Shown here: in pieces, positions 50,971-62,408 of the stretch
Layout: every line of letters starts with the position of its first letter
Position numbering within the stretch: position 1 is the stretch's first letter
Assembly: GCF_001647275.1 (NCBI RefSeq)
Contig: NZ_LRMM01000011.1
Location: 1-64,000 of the forward strand
DNA length: 64,000 nucleotides
DNA from: Rufibacter ruber
Lineage (GTDB): Bacteria; Bacteroidota; Bacteroidia; Cytophagales; Hymenobacteraceae
Direction: 5' to 3'
Translations under genes and position numbers: made by a program
The notes under the pieces: model-generated
What the model saw: the letters and a program-made list of their open reading frames with translations, nothing else
Told to the model about the DNA's origin: nothing
Database searches by the model: none

Positions 50971-51660
50971 ATGGCTAGAATTTCTAAAAACAGAAAAGCA
51001 GTCTTAGCGAAGTACGACCCTAAAAAAGAGTATTCTTTGTTAGATGCAGCGGGTGTTGTGAAAGAGATTACCTTCACAAAGTTTGATGCCTCTGTTGACA
51101 TTGATGTGCGCTTAGGAGTTGACCCACGTAAGGCTGATCAAATGGTGAGAGGTGTTGTGACACTTCCACATGGTACAGGTAAAGATGTTCGTGTATTAGT
51201 GCTTTGTACTCCTGACAAAGAGCAGGAAGCAAAAGATGCTGGTGCAGACTTCGTTGGTTTAGATGATTATATCCAGAAAATCGAAAAAGGATGGACTGAT
51301 GTTGATGTAATTATCACGATGCCAGCGGTAATGGCAAAAGTAGGTAGACTAGGAAGAATCTTAGGACCACGTAACTTGATGCCTAACCCTAAAGCTGGTA
51401 CCGTAACTACTGACGTTGCCAAGGCGGTGAAAGAAGTAAAAGCTGGTAAGATTGACTTTAAAGTTGATAAAACCGGTATCATTCATACAAGCATTGGAAA
51501 AGTGTCTTTTGGACCAGATCAGATTGCAGCCAACGCGGCTGAGGTAATTGCTACCTTGAATCGTTTAAAGCCATCTTCAGCCAAAGGAACTTATATCAAG
51601 AGCGTCACATTGTCTAGTACAATGAGCCCTGGTGTGGTAGTTGACAAAAACTCAATCTAA
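50971..51660 (+). CDS. rplA: 50S ribosomal protein L1
   Basis: 229 residues, normal. Conserved [18 protein letters not shown], the [20 protein letters not shown] segment and [16 protein letters not shown] signature. In other bacteria L1 represses its own rplK-rplA transcript. 12 bases after rplK. Confidence 0.97.
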   Translation: MARISKNRKAVLAKYDPKKEYSLLDAAGVVKEITFTKFDASVDIDVRLGVDPRKADQMVRGVVTLPHGTGKDVRVLVLCTPDKEQEAKDAGADFVGLDDYIQKIEKGWTDVDVIITMPAVMAKVGRLGRILGPRNLMPNPKAGTVTTDVAKAVKEVKAGKIDFKVDKTGIIHTSIGKVSFGPDQIAANAAEVIATLNRLKPSSAKGTYIKSVTLSSTMSPGVVVDKNSI

Positions 51661-51672
51661 CGAGAAAAAGAG

Positions 51673-52200
51673 ATGACACGGGAAGAGAAAGAAATCATTG
51701 TACGTGACTTAAGCGAAAAGTTAGCCAATAACTCTTTCGTTTACATCACGGACGCTTCAGACTTAACGGTAGCCACTATCAACAAATTCAGAAGATTGTG
51801 TTTTGATAGAGGTATAGAGTACAAAGTGTACAAAAACACTCTGATACGCAAAGCCTTAGACACCCTTGATGTGGATACGTCTTCATTAGACGTGGCTTTG
51901 AAAGGGTCTTCAGGACTTCTATTTGAAGCAACAACAGGAAATGCTCCGGCAAAATTGTTGTTAGACTTCCGCAAAGGCGGAAACAAAAAGCCCTTGTTAA
52001 AAGGAGCTTACATTGACAGCAGCATTTACATTGGAGAAGAGCAGCTAGATACCCTCAGCAAGATCAAATCTAAAGAGGAGCTTATTGGTGAGATCATCGG
52101 CTTGCTTCAATCACCTGCCAAAAACGTTATTTCTGCCCTTCAGAGCGGTGGCAATGTGTTGGCTGGCGTGCTTAAAACGTTATCAGAGAGAGAACAATAA
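51673..52200 (+). CDS. rplJ: 50S ribosomal protein L10
   Basis: 175 residues. N-terminal rRNA-binding part with SFVYITDASDLTVATINKFR and KVYKNTLIRKAL; C-terminal helix for L7/L12 dimers (VISALQSGGNVLAGVLKTLS). 12 bases after rplA. Confidence 0.96.
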   Translation: MTREEKEIIVRDLSEKLANNSFVYITDASDLTVATINKFRRLCFDRGIEYKVYKNTLIRKALDTLDVDTSSLDVALKGSSGLLFEATTGNAPAKLLLDFRKGGNKKPLLKGAYIDSSIYIGEEQLDTLSKIKSKEELIGEIIGLLQSPAKNVISALQSGGNVLAGVLKTLSEREQ

Positions 52201-52236
52201 TTTCAATTTTAAAACAACTTTTAATTACTAATAAAA

Positions 52237-52620
52237 ATGGCAGATTTGAAAGCATTCGCTGAGCAGTTGGTTAACTTAACTGTTAAAGAAGTTAATGAAC
52301 TTGCTACAATTCTTAAGGATGAGTATGGTATTGAACCAGCAGCTGCTGCTCCAGTAATGGTAGCCGGTGGTGCTGCCGGTGGAGATGCTGGTGCTGCTGC
52401 TGAGGAGAAAACTTCATTTGATGTTGTCCTTAAATCAGCTGGTGCCTCTAAACTAGCAGTTGTGAAACTGGTAAAAGAATTGACTGGCCTTGGCTTGAAA
52501 GAAGCGAAAGAGCTTGTTGATGGTGCTCCAAAACCATTGAAAGAAGGTGTTGCTAAAGATGAAGCTGATTCATTGAAAAAGCAATTGGAAGAAGCTGGTG
52601 CTGAAGTGGAGGTTAAGTAA
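52237..52620 (+). CDS. rplL: 50S ribosomal protein L7/L12
   Basis: 127 residues. N-terminal dimer domain ([20 protein letters not shown]), Ala/Gly-rich hinge, and C-terminal factor-binding domain with [20 protein letters not shown] and [12 protein letters not shown]. Acidic stalk protein recruiting EF-Tu and EF-G. Confidence 0.97.
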   Translation: MADLKAFAEQLVNLTVKEVNELATILKDEYGIEPAAAAPVMVAGGAAGGDAGAAAEEKTSFDVVLKSAGASKLAVVKLVKELTGLGLKEAKELVDGAPKPLKEGVAKDEADSLKKQLEEAGAEVEVK

Positions 52621-52653
52621 TCCACACACTACCTTCCATTACCACAAAGGGTT

Positions 52654-52680
52654 AGACCTGGCATTTTCGTCAGGTCTTTT
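52654..52680 (+). terminator. Attenuator-like hairpin between rplL and rpoB
   Basis: AGACCTG and CAGGTCT pair around a 10-base loop and are followed by a short T-run. Partial termination here would lower rpoBC relative to the ribosomal proteins, as known for E. coli. Confidence 0.7.
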
Positions 52681-52777
52681 CCTGTTTGTACCTAGAAAAG
52701 TTTTTTCTAGAAGATAAGTGCCTTAGAACAGACCGTTATTAGGCATGACAAAGTTTAAACGTTAAAATCTGACAACT

Positions 52778-55700
52778 TTGGCAACAAGTAAAACGACAGA
52801 GCGGATCAATTTTGCCTCCATTAATTCTGTGATTGATTATCCAGACTTCTTGGATGTGCAGTTGCAGTCATTCAAAGACTTTTTCCAGTTGGAAACAGCT
52901 GCCGAAAACCGCACGGAAGAAGGTCTTTTCAAAGTATTCGCTGAAAATTTCCCAATTTCTGATTCCCGCGAAAATTTCGTTCTGGAATTTGTGGACTACC
53001 ACGTAGATCCTCCAAAATATTCAGTTGACGAATGTATTGACCGCGGATTAACATATTCTGTTCCACTAAAAGCAAAACTTCGTCTGATCTGTAATGATAC
53101 AGACAATGAAGATTTTGAAACTATTGAGCAGGAAGTATTCTTGGGCAACATCCCGTACATGACTGAGAAAGGTTCGTTTGTGATTAATGGCGCTGAACGC
53201 GTAATTGTATCACAGCTTCACCGTTCTCCAGGGGTGTTTTTTGCGCAAAGCAAACATACCAATGGTACTAAATTATACTCAGCCAGAATTATCCCTTTCA
53301 AAGGGTCTTGGATTGAGTTTGCGACAGACGTGAACAACGTTATGTACGCCTACATTGACCGTAAGAAGAAGTTTCCGGTAACAACGCTTCTTCGGGCTAT
53401 AGGTTACGGTACAGATAAAGACATTCTTGATCTGTTTGGGTTATCAGAAGAAGTAAGTGCTGACAAGAAAACCTTGAAAGGTGTTGTTGGTAGAAAGCTT
53501 GCTGCACGGGTTCTGCGCACCTGGACAGAAGATTTTGTTGATGAAGACACCGGAGAGGTGGTTTCAATTGACAGAAACGAAGTCTTATTGGAGCGTGATT
53601 CAGAAGTGACAGAAGATGATTTAGATGTTATCACAGATTCTGGGGTAAAGTCTATCATCCTGCACCGTGAAAATGTGAACATTGCAGACTACAGCATCAT
53701 CTACAATACACTTCAGAAAGATAACTCAAACTCTGAGAAAGAAGCGGTGGAGCAAATCTACCGTCAATTGAGGAACACTGAAGCGCCTGATGAAGAGACT
53801 GCCCGAGACATTATCCAGAAACTGTTTTTCAGTGACAAACGGTATGACTTAGGCGATGTTGGCCGTTATAGAATCAATAAGAAGCTAGGACTTGAGCATA
53901 ACTGGGATGCCAAGGTGTTAACCAATGAAGACATTGTGCTCATTGTGAAATACCTGATCGGTTTGATTAACTCAAGAGCGGTAGTAGATGATATTGACCA
54001 TTTGAGTAACCGCCGGGTAAGAACCGTTGGCGAGCAGTTATATGCGCAATTTGGGGTAGGTCTGGCCCGTATGGCCAGAACCATCAAGGAGCGTATGAAC
54101 GTGCGGGACAATGAAGAATTCAAACCGGTTGATCTGATCAACGCCCGTACGCTTTCTTCTGTGATTAACTCGTTCTTCGGAACGAACCAGTTGTCACAGT
54201 TTATGGACCAGACCAACCCTCTGGCAGAAATCACGCACAAGCGTAGGGTGTCTGCTCTGGGGCCAGGAGGTCTTTCAAGAGAGCGCGCCGGTTTTGAGGT
54301 TCGTGACGTTCACTATACCCATTATGGCCGTCTTTGTACCATTGAAACACCAGAGGGACCAAACATTGGACTGATCTCCTCGCTCTGCGTGCATGCGCGC
54401 GTAAATAGCATGGGCTTCATTGAAACTCCTTACCGCAATGTGGTAGAGGGAAAAGTAGATATGAACTCAGGTGTAAAATACCTGACTGCTGAAGAAGAAG
54501 ATACCCACCACATTGCTCAGGCAAATGCCTTGATTGATGAGAATGGTAACTTTATCAATGATAAAGTTAAAGGCCGTTTTGAGGGTGACTTCCCGGTAGT
54601 TGAGCCAGAACGCTACACTTACATGGACGTTGCTCCAAACCAGATTGTGTCAGTGGCTGCGTCATTGATTCCTTTCCTGGAACATGATGATGCGAACCGT
54701 GCCTTGATGGGATCTAACATGCAGCGTCAGGCGGTTCCACTGTTGAAACCGCAGGCTCCAATTGTAGGAACTGGTCTGGAAGGAAGAGCTGCCCTTGACT
54801 CCAGAGCTCTGGTAAGAGCAGAAGGTGATGGGGAGGTTCACTTTGTTGATGCGAACAAAATCATCATTCGGTATGACCTCACTGATGAGGAAAAACTGGT
54901 GAGTTTTGACGCTGAATATGTGACCTATGACCTGATCAAATTCCGTCGGACTAACCAGGATACTTGTATCAACTTAACGCCTATTGTTAAGAAGAACGAA
55001 AGAGTTGTGAAGGGTCAGCCGTTGTGCGAAGGATACGCTACAAACCAGGGAGAACTTGCTTTAGGAAGAAACCTGCAGGTGGCGTTCATGCCTTGGCAGG
55101 GATATAACTTTGAGGATGCGATTGTGATCTCTGAGAAAGTTGTTAGAGATGACATCTTTACCTCAATTCACATTGAAGAGTTTGAACTGGAGGTTCGGGA
55201 AACGAAGAGAGGCGAAGAAGAATTAACTTCTGAGATTCCAAATGTCAGCGAAGAGGCAGTTCGTAACTTAGATGAGAATGGTATCATCAGAATTGGTGCT
55301 GAAGTTCGTGAAGGGGACATTCTGATTGGTAAAATCACTCCTAAAGGTGAGACAGACCCAACGCCAGAAGAAAAACTTCTGCGTGCTATCTTCGGTGATA
55401 AAGCCGGTGATGTGAAGGATGCCTCGTTGAAAGCGCCGCCATCTTTGAATGGGGTGGTGATAGAGACAAAACTTTTCTCTCGTCCTAAGAAAGATAAGAA
55501 CCTCCGCGCCAAAGCGAAGAAAGAGGTGGAAGATCTGAAAGCGAAATACAACAGTGAACTCAAAGCCGTGAAGAACGTGATGATTGAGAAGCTGGTAGAA
55601 TTGCTTGAGGGGAAAACAAGCCAGGGTGTTCGTCACCGTTTTGGGGATGAAATCTTGACCAAAGGTGCCAAGTTTGGCAAAAAGAACATCACTGATGCGC

Positions 55701-56650
55701 TTTTCCCAGACAAGAACCCTTACAAAGATGAAAGCAACTATGCTGTTCCGGAAGAAGTGAACATGTTCAAGGACCTGATCCTTGAAGGATGGACTGCTGA
55801 CGAGCAAACAAACAAGATGTTGCTGGAACTGGTGAAGAATTATACCAAGCGTCGTAACACCATCTCTGCCCGCTTCAAGCGTGATAGATTCACTTTAGAA
55901 GTAGGAGATGAGTTGCCAGCAGGTATTGTGCAGCTAGCTAAAGTGTACATCGCTAAGAAGCGTAAGCTGAAAGTGGGTGACAAGATGGCGGGTCGTCACG
56001 GTAACAAAGGGGTTGTTGCCCGTATTGTACGCGAGGAAGACATGCCGTTCCTGGAAGACGGAACACCCATGGATATTGTGTTGAACCCACTTGGGGTACC
56101 TTCCAGGATGAACATTGGGCAGATCTATGAAACAGTTTTAGGATGGGCTGGATTAAGGTTAGGGCGTACTTATGCCACACCAATCTTTGACGGTGCCACT
56201 GAGGAACAAGTTTCGGCTGAACTGACAGAGGCTAACTTGCCTCGCTTCGGCCGGTCTTACCTGTTTGATGGCCTAAGCGGAGACCGCTTTGACCAACCCG
56301 TAACGGTAGGTGTAATTTACATGCTGAAACTGGGTCACTTGGTAGACGATAAGATGCACGCCCGTTCAATTGGACCATACTCACTCATTACGCAGCAGCC
56401 GTTGGGTGGTAAAGCACAATTTGGTGGTCAGCGTTTTGGTGAGATGGAGGTATGGGCATTGGAGGCCTTCGGGGCTGCCAACGTTCTGCAGGAGATCTTA
56501 ACTGTGAAGTCTGATGATGTGATTGGCCGTGCCAAAGCATACGAAGCCATTGTGAAAGGCGACGTGTTGCCTAAGCCGAACATCCCTGAGTCTTTCAACG
56601 TGTTGATCCACGAACTCAGAGGCTTGGCCTTGGAAATTACGCTGGACTAA
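52778..56650 (+). CDS. rpoB: RNA polymerase subunit beta
   Basis: 1290 residues, normal for the phylum. The rifampicin-binding region is wild-type-like ([20 protein letters not shown] then [20 protein letters not shown]). C-terminal signatures [20 protein letters not shown] and [20 protein letters not shown] are intact. The reading frame starts with TTG ([14 protein letters not shown]); no in-frame ATG is near, and the N-terminus fits the family, so TTG is likely the true start. Followed by a degraded CTGTTTT palindrome, then rpoC. Confidence 0.97.
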   Translation: MATSKTTERINFASINSVIDYPDFLDVQLQSFKDFFQLETAAENRTEEGLFKVFAENFPISDSRENFVLEFVDYHVDPPKYSVDECIDRGLTYSVPLKAKLRLICNDTDNEDFETIEQEVFLGNIPYMTEKGSFVINGAERVIVSQLHRSPGVFFAQSKHTNGTKLYSARIIPFKGSWIEFATDVNNVMYAYIDRKKKFPVTTLLRAIGYGTDKDILDLFGLSEEVSADKKTLKGVVGRKLAARVLRTWTEDFVDEDTGEVVSIDRNEVLLERDSEVTEDDLDVITDSGVKSIILHRENVNIADYSIIYNTLQKDNSNSEKEAVEQIYRQLRNTEAPDEETARDIIQKLFFSDKRYDLGDVGRYRINKKLGLEHNWDAKVLTNEDIVLIVKYLIGLINSRAVVDDIDHLSNRRVRTVGEQLYAQFGVGLARMARTIKERMNVRDNEEFKPVDLINARTLSSVINSFFGTNQLSQFMDQTNPLAEITHKRRVSALGPGGLSRERAGFEVRDVHYTHYGRLCTIETPEGPNIGLISSLCVHARVNSMGFIETPYRNVVEGKVDMNSGVKYLTAEEEDTHHIAQANALIDENGNFINDKVKGRFEGDFPVVEPERYTYMDVAPNQIVSVAASLIPFLEHDDANRALMGSNMQRQAVPLLKPQAPIVGTGLEGRAALDSRALVRAEGDGEVHFVDANKIIIRYDLTDEEKLVSFDAEYVTYDLIKFRRTNQDTCINLTPIVKKNERVVKGQPLCEGYATNQGELALGRNLQVAFMPWQGYNFEDAIVISEKVVRDDIFTSIHIEEFELEVRETKRGEEELTSEIPNVSEEAVRNLDENGIIRIGAEVREGDILIGKITPKGETDPTPEEKLLRAIFGDKAGDVKDASLKAPPSLNGVVIETKLFSRPKKDKNLRAKAKKEVEDLKAKYNSELKAVKNVMIEKLVELLEGKTSQGVRHRFGDEILTKGAKFGKKNITDALFPDKNPYKDESNYAVPEEVNMFKDLILEGWTADEQTNKMLLELVKNYTKRRNTISARFKRDRFTLEVGDELPAGIVQLAKVYIAKKRKLKVGDKMAGRHGNKGVVARIVREEDMPFLEDGTPMDIVLNPLGVPSRMNIGQIYETVLGWAGLRLGRTYATPIFDGATEEQVSAELTEANLPRFGRSYLFDGLSGDRFDQPVTVGVIYMLKLGHLVDDKMHARSIGPYSLITQQPLGGKAQFGGQRFGEMEVWALEAFGAANVLQEILTVKSDDVIGRAKAYEAIVKGDVLPKPNIPESFNVLIHELRGLALEITLD

Positions 56651-56654
56651 AAAG

Positions 56655-56693
56655 CTGTTTTGGAGGAGATTTCAGAAAAAGAGGCCAAAAACG
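56655..56693. repeat. Bipartite CTGTTTT palindrome, copy 25 (strongly decayed)
   Basis: Left outer arm CTGTTTTGG and right arm AGGCCAAAAACG are recognisable but the inner hairpin is mostly lost. The only copy seen in the ribosomal/RNA polymerase region, between rpoB and rpoC. Confidence 0.5.
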
Positions 56694-56773
56694 CCTTTGT
56701 CTGGAATCTCCCTCATCTGCGTTAGGAGAGCTGCTTAGTAAAAAGGAATTTTACATATCTAGCAACACATAAC

Positions 56774-59700
56774 ATGGCGTTAGCAAGAAATAAAAAATTA
56801 ATCCAGGACTTCTCTAAAGTTACCATCAGCTTGGCTTCTCCAGAATCAATTCTGGAGAGATCAAACGGAGAGGTAACAAAACCGGAAACCATCAACTACA
56901 GAACCTACAAGCCAGAAATGGGCGGTTTGTTCTGTGAGCGGATTTTCGGGCCAGTGAAGGATTGGGAGTGCCACTGCGGGAAATATAAGAGAATCAGGTA
57001 CAAAGGGATTATCTGTGACCGTTGCGGTGTTGAAGTAACTGAGAAAAAAGTGCGCCGTGAGCGCATGGGGCATATTGAGTTGGTGGTACCGGTAGCGCAT
57101 ATCTGGTATTTCAAGTCATTGCCAAATAAAATTGGATATCTGTTAGGTTTACCAACCAAGAAGCTTGACCAGATTATCTATTATGAGCGCTATGTAGTGA
57201 TTCAGCCAGGTATCTTGGGCGAAGACAGTGTAAACATGCTGGACTTCCTCACTGAAGATGAGTACCTGGACATGATTGACAAGTTGCCACGCGAGAACCA
57301 AATGTTGGACAACAACGATCCAAACAAGTTCATCGCGAAGATGGGGGCTGAGGCGCTGCAAATGTTGCTGGAACGCATCAATCTGGATGACCTTTCTTAC
57401 GAGCTACGTTACTCTGCTGCTCATGAGACTTCTCAGCAGCGGAAAGCAGAAGCACTGAAGCGCCTACGGGTGGTAGAGGCGTTCCGCGATGCGGCTACCA
57501 GAATTGAGAACAAACCTGAGTGGATGGTGATCAGGATGGTGCCAGTTATTCCGCCAGAATTGCGCCCTCTAGTTCCATTGGATGGTGGCCGTTTCGCTAC
57601 TTCTGACTTAAATGACCTGTACCGCCGTGTGATTATCCGGAACAACCGTCTGAAGCGTTTGATTGAGATCAAAGCACCAGAGGTGATCCTCCGGAATGAG
57701 AAGCGTATGTTGCAGGAAGCCGTAGACTCCTTGTTTGACAACTCACGTAAGGTGAATGCGGTTCGTGCAGAAGGTAACCGTGCGCTGAAGTCACTTTCAG
57801 ATATGCTGAAGGGTAAGCAGGGACGTTTCCGTCAGAACTTACTTGGAAAGCGTGTGGACTACTCTGGCCGTTCGGTGATTGTGGTTGGTCCAGAATTGAA
57901 ACTACACGAGTGTGGTTTGCCTAAGAATATGGCCGCTGAGCTTTTCAAGCCGTTCATCATCCGTAAGCTTATTGAGCGCGGTATTGTGAAAACGGTGAAG
58001 TCTGCGAAGAAAATAGTTGATCGTAAAGATCCGGTAGTTTGGGATATCCTGGAAAATGTATTGAAGGGACACCCAGTACTGCTGAACCGTGCTCCTACGC
58101 TTCACCGATTAGGTATCCAGGCCTTCCAGCCAAAGCTGATTGAAGGAAAAGCGATTCAGCTGCACCCATTGGTAACCACAGCCTTCAACGCCGACTTTGA
58201 CGGTGACCAGATGGCGGTACACGTTCCCCTTGGACCGGCCGCAATTCTGGAAGCCTCTATGTTGATGCTGGCTTCACATAACATTTTGAACCCTGCCAAC
58301 GGTGCCCCAATTGCAGTACCTTCTCAGGACATGGTGTTGGGTCTGTATTATGTAACCAAAGGTAAGCGCTCTACAGAAAATGAGAAGATTGCCGGCGAAG
58401 GTATGTCTTTCTACAGTGCTGAAGAAGTAATCATCGCCATCAATGAAGGTCGCTTGTCTAAGCATGCCTTTATCAAAGTGCGTGTGAAAGTACTGGATGA
58501 GAATAACCAATTGGTTACTAAACTCATTGAAACAGTAGCTGGCCGTGTGCTATTCAACCAATTCGTGCCAGAAGAAGTTGGGTACGTAGACGAACTCTTG
58601 TCTAAGAAGAAATTGCAGCAGATTATCTCCCGCGTGTTCAAAGTAACAGGTATGGCGAGAACTGCTCAATTCCTGGATGATATTAAAACCCTTGGATTCC
58701 AGTCTGCTTACAAAGGCGGTCTGTCAATGGGCTTGGGTGACATTGTGATCCCTAAAGAAAAAGATATTCTGGTGGAGCAGGCTAAAAAAGATGTAGACGC
58801 TGTATGGGCGAACTACTCAATGGGTCTGATCACAGATAACGAACGTTACAACCAGGTGATTGATATCTGGACGCGTATCAACAACCAGATTACTGAAACG
58901 TTGATGAACCGTCTTGAGAAAGATGACCAAGGTTTCAACTCCATCTTTATGATGATGCACTCCGGAGCCCGTGGTTCCAGAGAGCAGATTCGTCAGCTGG
59001 GAGGTATGCGGGGTCTGATGGCGAAGCCTCAGAAATCATTGCAGGGTTCAGTAGGAGAGATCATTGAAAACCCAATTCTTTCCAACTTTAAAGAAGGTCT
59101 GGATGTAATTGAGTACTTTATCTCTACCCACGGTGCCCGTAAAGGTCTTGCAGATACCGCCTTGAAAACGGCAGATGCTGGTTATCTAACCCGTCGTTTG
59201 GTAGACGTGTCACAAGATGTAATTGTGAATGAAGCTGACTGCGGTACCCTTCGCGGCCTGGAAGTGAGTGCACTGAAAGACAATGAAGATATCGTTGAGT
59301 CTCTTTCTGAGCGTATCTTGGGTCGTGTGAATGTGCATGATATCATTGATCCTCTCACAGGAGAGATGATTCTGGAGTCAGGAGGCGAAATCACAGAAGA
59401 GGTTGCCAGAATGATTGAAAATACGGCTATTGAAAGTGTTGAAATTCGTTCAGTACTAACCTGTGAGACCAAGCGTGGTATTTGTGCCAAATGCTATGGC
59501 CGTAACTTGTCTACTGGCCGCATGGTTCAGAAAGGAGAGGCCGTTGGTGTGATCGCTGCCCAATCAATTGGAGAGCCGGGTACACAGCTGACACTCCGTA
59601 CCTTCCACGTGGGTGGTACTGCGTCTAACATTGCCGTTGATGCTGCTATCCGTGCTAAATTCAATGGGGTAATCGAGTTTGAAGACGTAAGAACCATTGA

Positions 59701-61090
59701 TACCACCAATGCTGAAGGTGAACCTGTGAAAGTAGTAATGGGTCGTTCAGGGGAAGTGAAAATTACAGAGGCCGGTACAGGTAAGTTATTGATCAGCAAC
59801 CACGTTCCTTACGGTTCATTCTTAGTGGTAGATGAGGGACAAACCGTTGCCAAAGGTGATGAGCTATGTAACTGGGATCCATACAATGCGGTTATCTTAT
59901 CTGAATTTGATGGTACCATTGCGTATGACTCTATCATTGATGGCATCACATTCCGTGAGGAATCAGATGAGCAGACAGGTCACCGTGAGAAAGTAATCAT
60001 TGAGACCAAAGATAAAACTAAGAACCCTGCTATAGTTGTTAACCCTGCCAGTGGAGAGCCTAAAGGGTATAATATCCCGGTTGGGGCGCATATCACAGTA
60101 GAAGATGGTCAGCGCATCAAAGCGGGCCAGATTGTTGCTAAGATCCCACGTGCAATTGGTAAAACACGCGATATCACTGGTGGTCTGCCACGAGTTACCG
60201 AGCTCTTTGAAGCCCGTAACCCGTCTAACCCAGCAGTTGTGAGCGAGATAGATGGGGTGGTAACGTATGGTGGTGTGAAACGCGGTAACCGCGAAATCTA
60301 TATTGAATCAAAAGATGGAGTGAAGAAGAAGTACATGGTACCTCTTTCCAAACACATCCTGGTTCAGGATAATGACTTCGTACGTGCCGGTGTTCCGTTA
60401 TCAGATGGTGCCATCACGCCTAATGACATCCTGAACATTCAAGGCCCTGGTGCGGTGCAAGAGTACTTAGTGAATGAAATTCAGGAAGTATACCGCTTGC
60501 AAGGGGTGAAAATCAATGACAAACACATTGAAGTGGTGGTTCGTCAGATGATGCAGAAGGTGAACGTAATTGATCCAGGAGATACCAGCTTCCTGGAGAA
60601 CCAGACGGTTGATAAAGTTACGTTCATGGAAGAGAATGACATGATCATAGATATGAAAGTAGTGGAAGATGCAGGTGACTCAGCTGCCATGAAACCAGGT
60701 ATGATTGTGACGGCTCGCCGTCTGCGGGATGAGAACTCAAGCCTGAAGCGTCGGGACTTGCGATTAGTGACCGTGCGTGATGCGCAGCCAGCAGTCTCAA
60801 GACCAACGTTACAAGGTATTACTCAAGCCTCACTGGGTACGCAAAGCTTTATTTCGGCAGCTTCCTTCCAGGAAACTACCAAAGTGTTAAGTGAAGCGGC
60901 CATTAAAGGTAAAGCAGATGAACTGCTGGGCTTGAAAGAAAACGTAATTGTTGGTCACCTAATTCCTGCCGGAACGGGCTTACGTGAATACACCAAATTG
61001 ATTGTAGGCTCCAAAGAAGAGTATGAAGCTCTTTCAGCCAGCAGACAGTCCGGGGTAAGAACAAAGCAAGGCGAACTGCAAGAGAGATAA
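56774..61090 (+). CDS. rpoC: RNA polymerase subunit beta'
   Basis: 1438 residues. The catalytic Mg-binding motif NADFDGDQ begins at Asn472. The N-terminal zinc site [20 protein letters not shown], bridge-helix region and second zinc site ([13 protein letters not shown]) are present, together with the C-terminal [16 protein letters not shown] trigger-loop region. No insertion or break seen. Confidence 0.97.
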   Translation: MALARNKKLIQDFSKVTISLASPESILERSNGEVTKPETINYRTYKPEMGGLFCERIFGPVKDWECHCGKYKRIRYKGIICDRCGVEVTEKKVRRERMGHIELVVPVAHIWYFKSLPNKIGYLLGLPTKKLDQIIYYERYVVIQPGILGEDSVNMLDFLTEDEYLDMIDKLPRENQMLDNNDPNKFIAKMGAEALQMLLERINLDDLSYELRYSAAHETSQQRKAEALKRLRVVEAFRDAATRIENKPEWMVIRMVPVIPPELRPLVPLDGGRFATSDLNDLYRRVIIRNNRLKRLIEIKAPEVILRNEKRMLQEAVDSLFDNSRKVNAVRAEGNRALKSLSDMLKGKQGRFRQNLLGKRVDYSGRSVIVVGPELKLHECGLPKNMAAELFKPFIIRKLIERGIVKTVKSAKKIVDRKDPVVWDILENVLKGHPVLLNRAPTLHRLGIQAFQPKLIEGKAIQLHPLVTTAFNADFDGDQMAVHVPLGPAAILEASMLMLASHNILNPANGAPIAVPSQDMVLGLYYVTKGKRSTENEKIAGEGMSFYSAEEVIIAINEGRLSKHAFIKVRVKVLDENNQLVTKLIETVAGRVLFNQFVPEEVGYVDELLSKKKLQQIISRVFKVTGMARTAQFLDDIKTLGFQSAYKGGLSMGLGDIVIPKEKDILVEQAKKDVDAVWANYSMGLITDNERYNQVIDIWTRINNQITETLMNRLEKDDQGFNSIFMMMHSGARGSREQIRQLGGMRGLMAKPQKSLQGSVGEIIENPILSNFKEGLDVIEYFISTHGARKGLADTALKTADAGYLTRRLVDVSQDVIVNEADCGTLRGLEVSALKDNEDIVESLSERILGRVNVHDIIDPLTGEMILESGGEITEEVARMIENTAIESVEIRSVLTCETKRGICAKCYGRNLSTGRMVQKGEAVGVIAAQSIGEPGTQLTLRTFHVGGTASNIAVDAAIRAKFNGVIEFEDVRTIDTTNAEGEPVKVVMGRSGEVKITEAGTGKLLISNHVPYGSFLVVDEGQTVAKGDELCNWDPYNAVILSEFDGTIAYDSIIDGITFREESDEQTGHREKVIIETKDKTKNPAIVVNPASGEPKGYNIPVGAHITVEDGQRIKAGQIVAKIPRAIGKTRDITGGLPRVTELFEARNPSNPAVVSEIDGVVTYGGVKRGNREIYIESKDGVKKKYMVPLSKHILVQDNDFVRAGVPLSDGAITPNDILNIQGPGAVQEYLVNEIQEVYRLQGVKINDKHIEVVVRQMMQKVNVIDPGDTSFLENQTVDKVTFMEENDMIIDMKVVEDAGDSAAMKPGMIVTARRLRDENSSLKRRDLRLVTVRDAQPAVSRPTLQGITQASLGTQSFISAASFQETTKVLSEAAIKGKADELLGLKENVIVGHLIPAGTGLREYTKLIVGSKEEYEALSASRQSGVRTKQGELQER

Positions 61091-61091
61091 A

Positions 61092-61406
61092 ATGGCAGCA
61101 GCAGAACAACAAGGACAAATCAACATAGAGTTGACTGAAGAGATTGCTGAGGGCGAGTATGCAAATCTGGCCATGATAGCACATTCTCACAGTGAATTTG
61201 TGATTGACTTTATCCGGCTTATGCCCGGTATCCCAAAGGCAAAAGTTAAATCAAGAGTGGTGATTACTCCAGAGCATGCCAAGCGTTTTTTGGCTGCTTT
61301 GGAGGAAAACATTCTGAAATATGAGCAAAGTTTTGGAGTGATTAAGCAAACGCCTGAGGCCCCAAGCTTTCCTCTAAATTTTGGTGGAACAATTGGCGAA
61401 GCATAA
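61092..61406 (+). CDS. DUF3467 family protein
   Basis: 104 residues. Pattern INIELTEEIAEGEYANLAMI then HSHSEFVIDFIRLMPGIPKA and VVITPEHAKRFLAALEENI matches the DUF3467 family found next to rpoC in Bacteroidota. Function unknown, perhaps linked to transcription. Its ATG lies one base after the rpoC stop. Confidence 0.9.
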   Translation: MAAAEQQGQINIELTEEIAEGEYANLAMIAHSHSEFVIDFIRLMPGIPKAKVKSRVVITPEHAKRFLAALEENILKYEQSFGVIKQTPEAPSFPLNFGGTIGEA

Positions 61407-61432
61407 GCCGCTAATAATTAATGAATTAAAAC

Positions 61433-61464
61433 TTTGATTTTGCAAAGTGATTTTTATACCTTTG
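61433..61464 (+). promoter_or_regulatory. Promoter of the rpsL-rpsG-fusA operon
   Basis: TTTG at 61433-61436 and TACCTTTG at 61457-61464, 20 bases apart, fit the Bacteroidota pattern; about 45 bases before rpsL. Confidence 0.75.
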
Positions 61465-61508
61465 CAAACCATTTTTTGAAGAGAGAAATCAGTTTAAAAA
61501 GTTAGTAA

Positions 61509-61925
61509 ATGCCTACTATACAACAATTAGTAAGAAAGGGAAGAGAAGCGCTAACATCAAAGTCTAAGTCTCCAGCTCTTGACTCATGCCCGCAGAGACG
61601 TGGGGTGTGCACACGCGTTTACACAACCACACCTAAGAAGCCAAACTCAGCGATGAGAAAAGTGGCTCGTGTGCGTTTGACAAACGGCAAAGAAGTCAAT
61701 GCCTATATCCCGGGTGAAGGCCACAACCTGCAAGAGCACTCCATCGTGCTTATCAGAGGTGGTCGTGTGAAAGACTTACCAGGTGTAAGATACCACATCA
61801 TTCGTGGTGCGTTAGATACTGCCGGTGTAAACGGTCGTCTACAGTCCCGTTCTAAATACGGTGCAAAACGTCCTAAACCAGGTCAGCCAGCAGCTGCTGC
61901 AGGAAAAGGCGGTAAGAAAAAATAA
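61509..61925 (+). CDS. rpsL: 30S ribosomal protein S12
   Basis: 138 residues. Decoding-centre segments [19 protein letters not shown] and [17 protein letters not shown] are unmutated at the usual streptomycin-resistance lysines. The C-terminus carries a lineage-typical Ala/Lys tail. Confidence 0.97.
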   Translation: MPTIQQLVRKGREALTSKSKSPALDSCPQRRGVCTRVYTTTPKKPNSAMRKVARVRLTNGKEVNAYIPGEGHNLQEHSIVLIRGGRVKDLPGVRYHIIRGALDTAGVNGRLQSRSKYGAKRPKPGQPAAAAGKGGKKK

Positions 61926-61938
61926 TTGAGTTAAGACA

Positions 61939-62406
61939 ATGAGAAAAGCGAAACCAAAGAAGAGAATTCTTCTTCCTGATCCAAAATACAAAGAAACTCT
62001 GGTTACCCGTTTTGTAAACTACCTGATGGTAGACGGTAAAAAGAGTGTGGCATACAAGATTTTTTACGATGCTTGCGATTTAGTTGAGAAAAGAACTAAA
62101 GAGAGCGGGTTAGATACCTGGAAAAAAGCATTGAACAACATCATGCCAGGTGTAGAGGTAAAATCCCGCCGTGTAGGTGGTGCAACTTTCCAGGTGCCAA
62201 CTGAGGTGCGTCCGGACAGAAAGATTTCTCTTGGTATCAAATGGATGATCTCATACGCTCGCAAGAGAGGTGAGAAGACCATGATGGATAAATTAGCTGG
62301 TGAGATCATCGCAGCTGCCAAAGGAGAGGGTGCTGCTGTGAAGAAAAAAGATGATACGCACAGAATGGCGGAAGCTAACAAGGCATTCTCGCATTTCAGA
62401 TTCTAA
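61939..62406 (+). CDS. rpsG: 30S ribosomal protein S7
   Basis: 155 residues, normal. [19 protein letters not shown] start, [32 protein letters not shown] and the [18 protein letters not shown] ending are conserved. Assembly initiator of the 30S head. 13 bases after rpsL, 2 bases before fusA. Confidence 0.97.
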   Translation: MRKAKPKKRILLPDPKYKETLVTRFVNYLMVDGKKSVAYKIFYDACDLVEKRTKESGLDTWKKALNNIMPGVEVKSRRVGGATFQVPTEVRPDRKISLGIKWMISYARKRGEKTMMDKLAGEIIAAAKGEGAAVKKKDDTHRMAEANKAFSHFRF

Positions 62407-62408
62407 GA

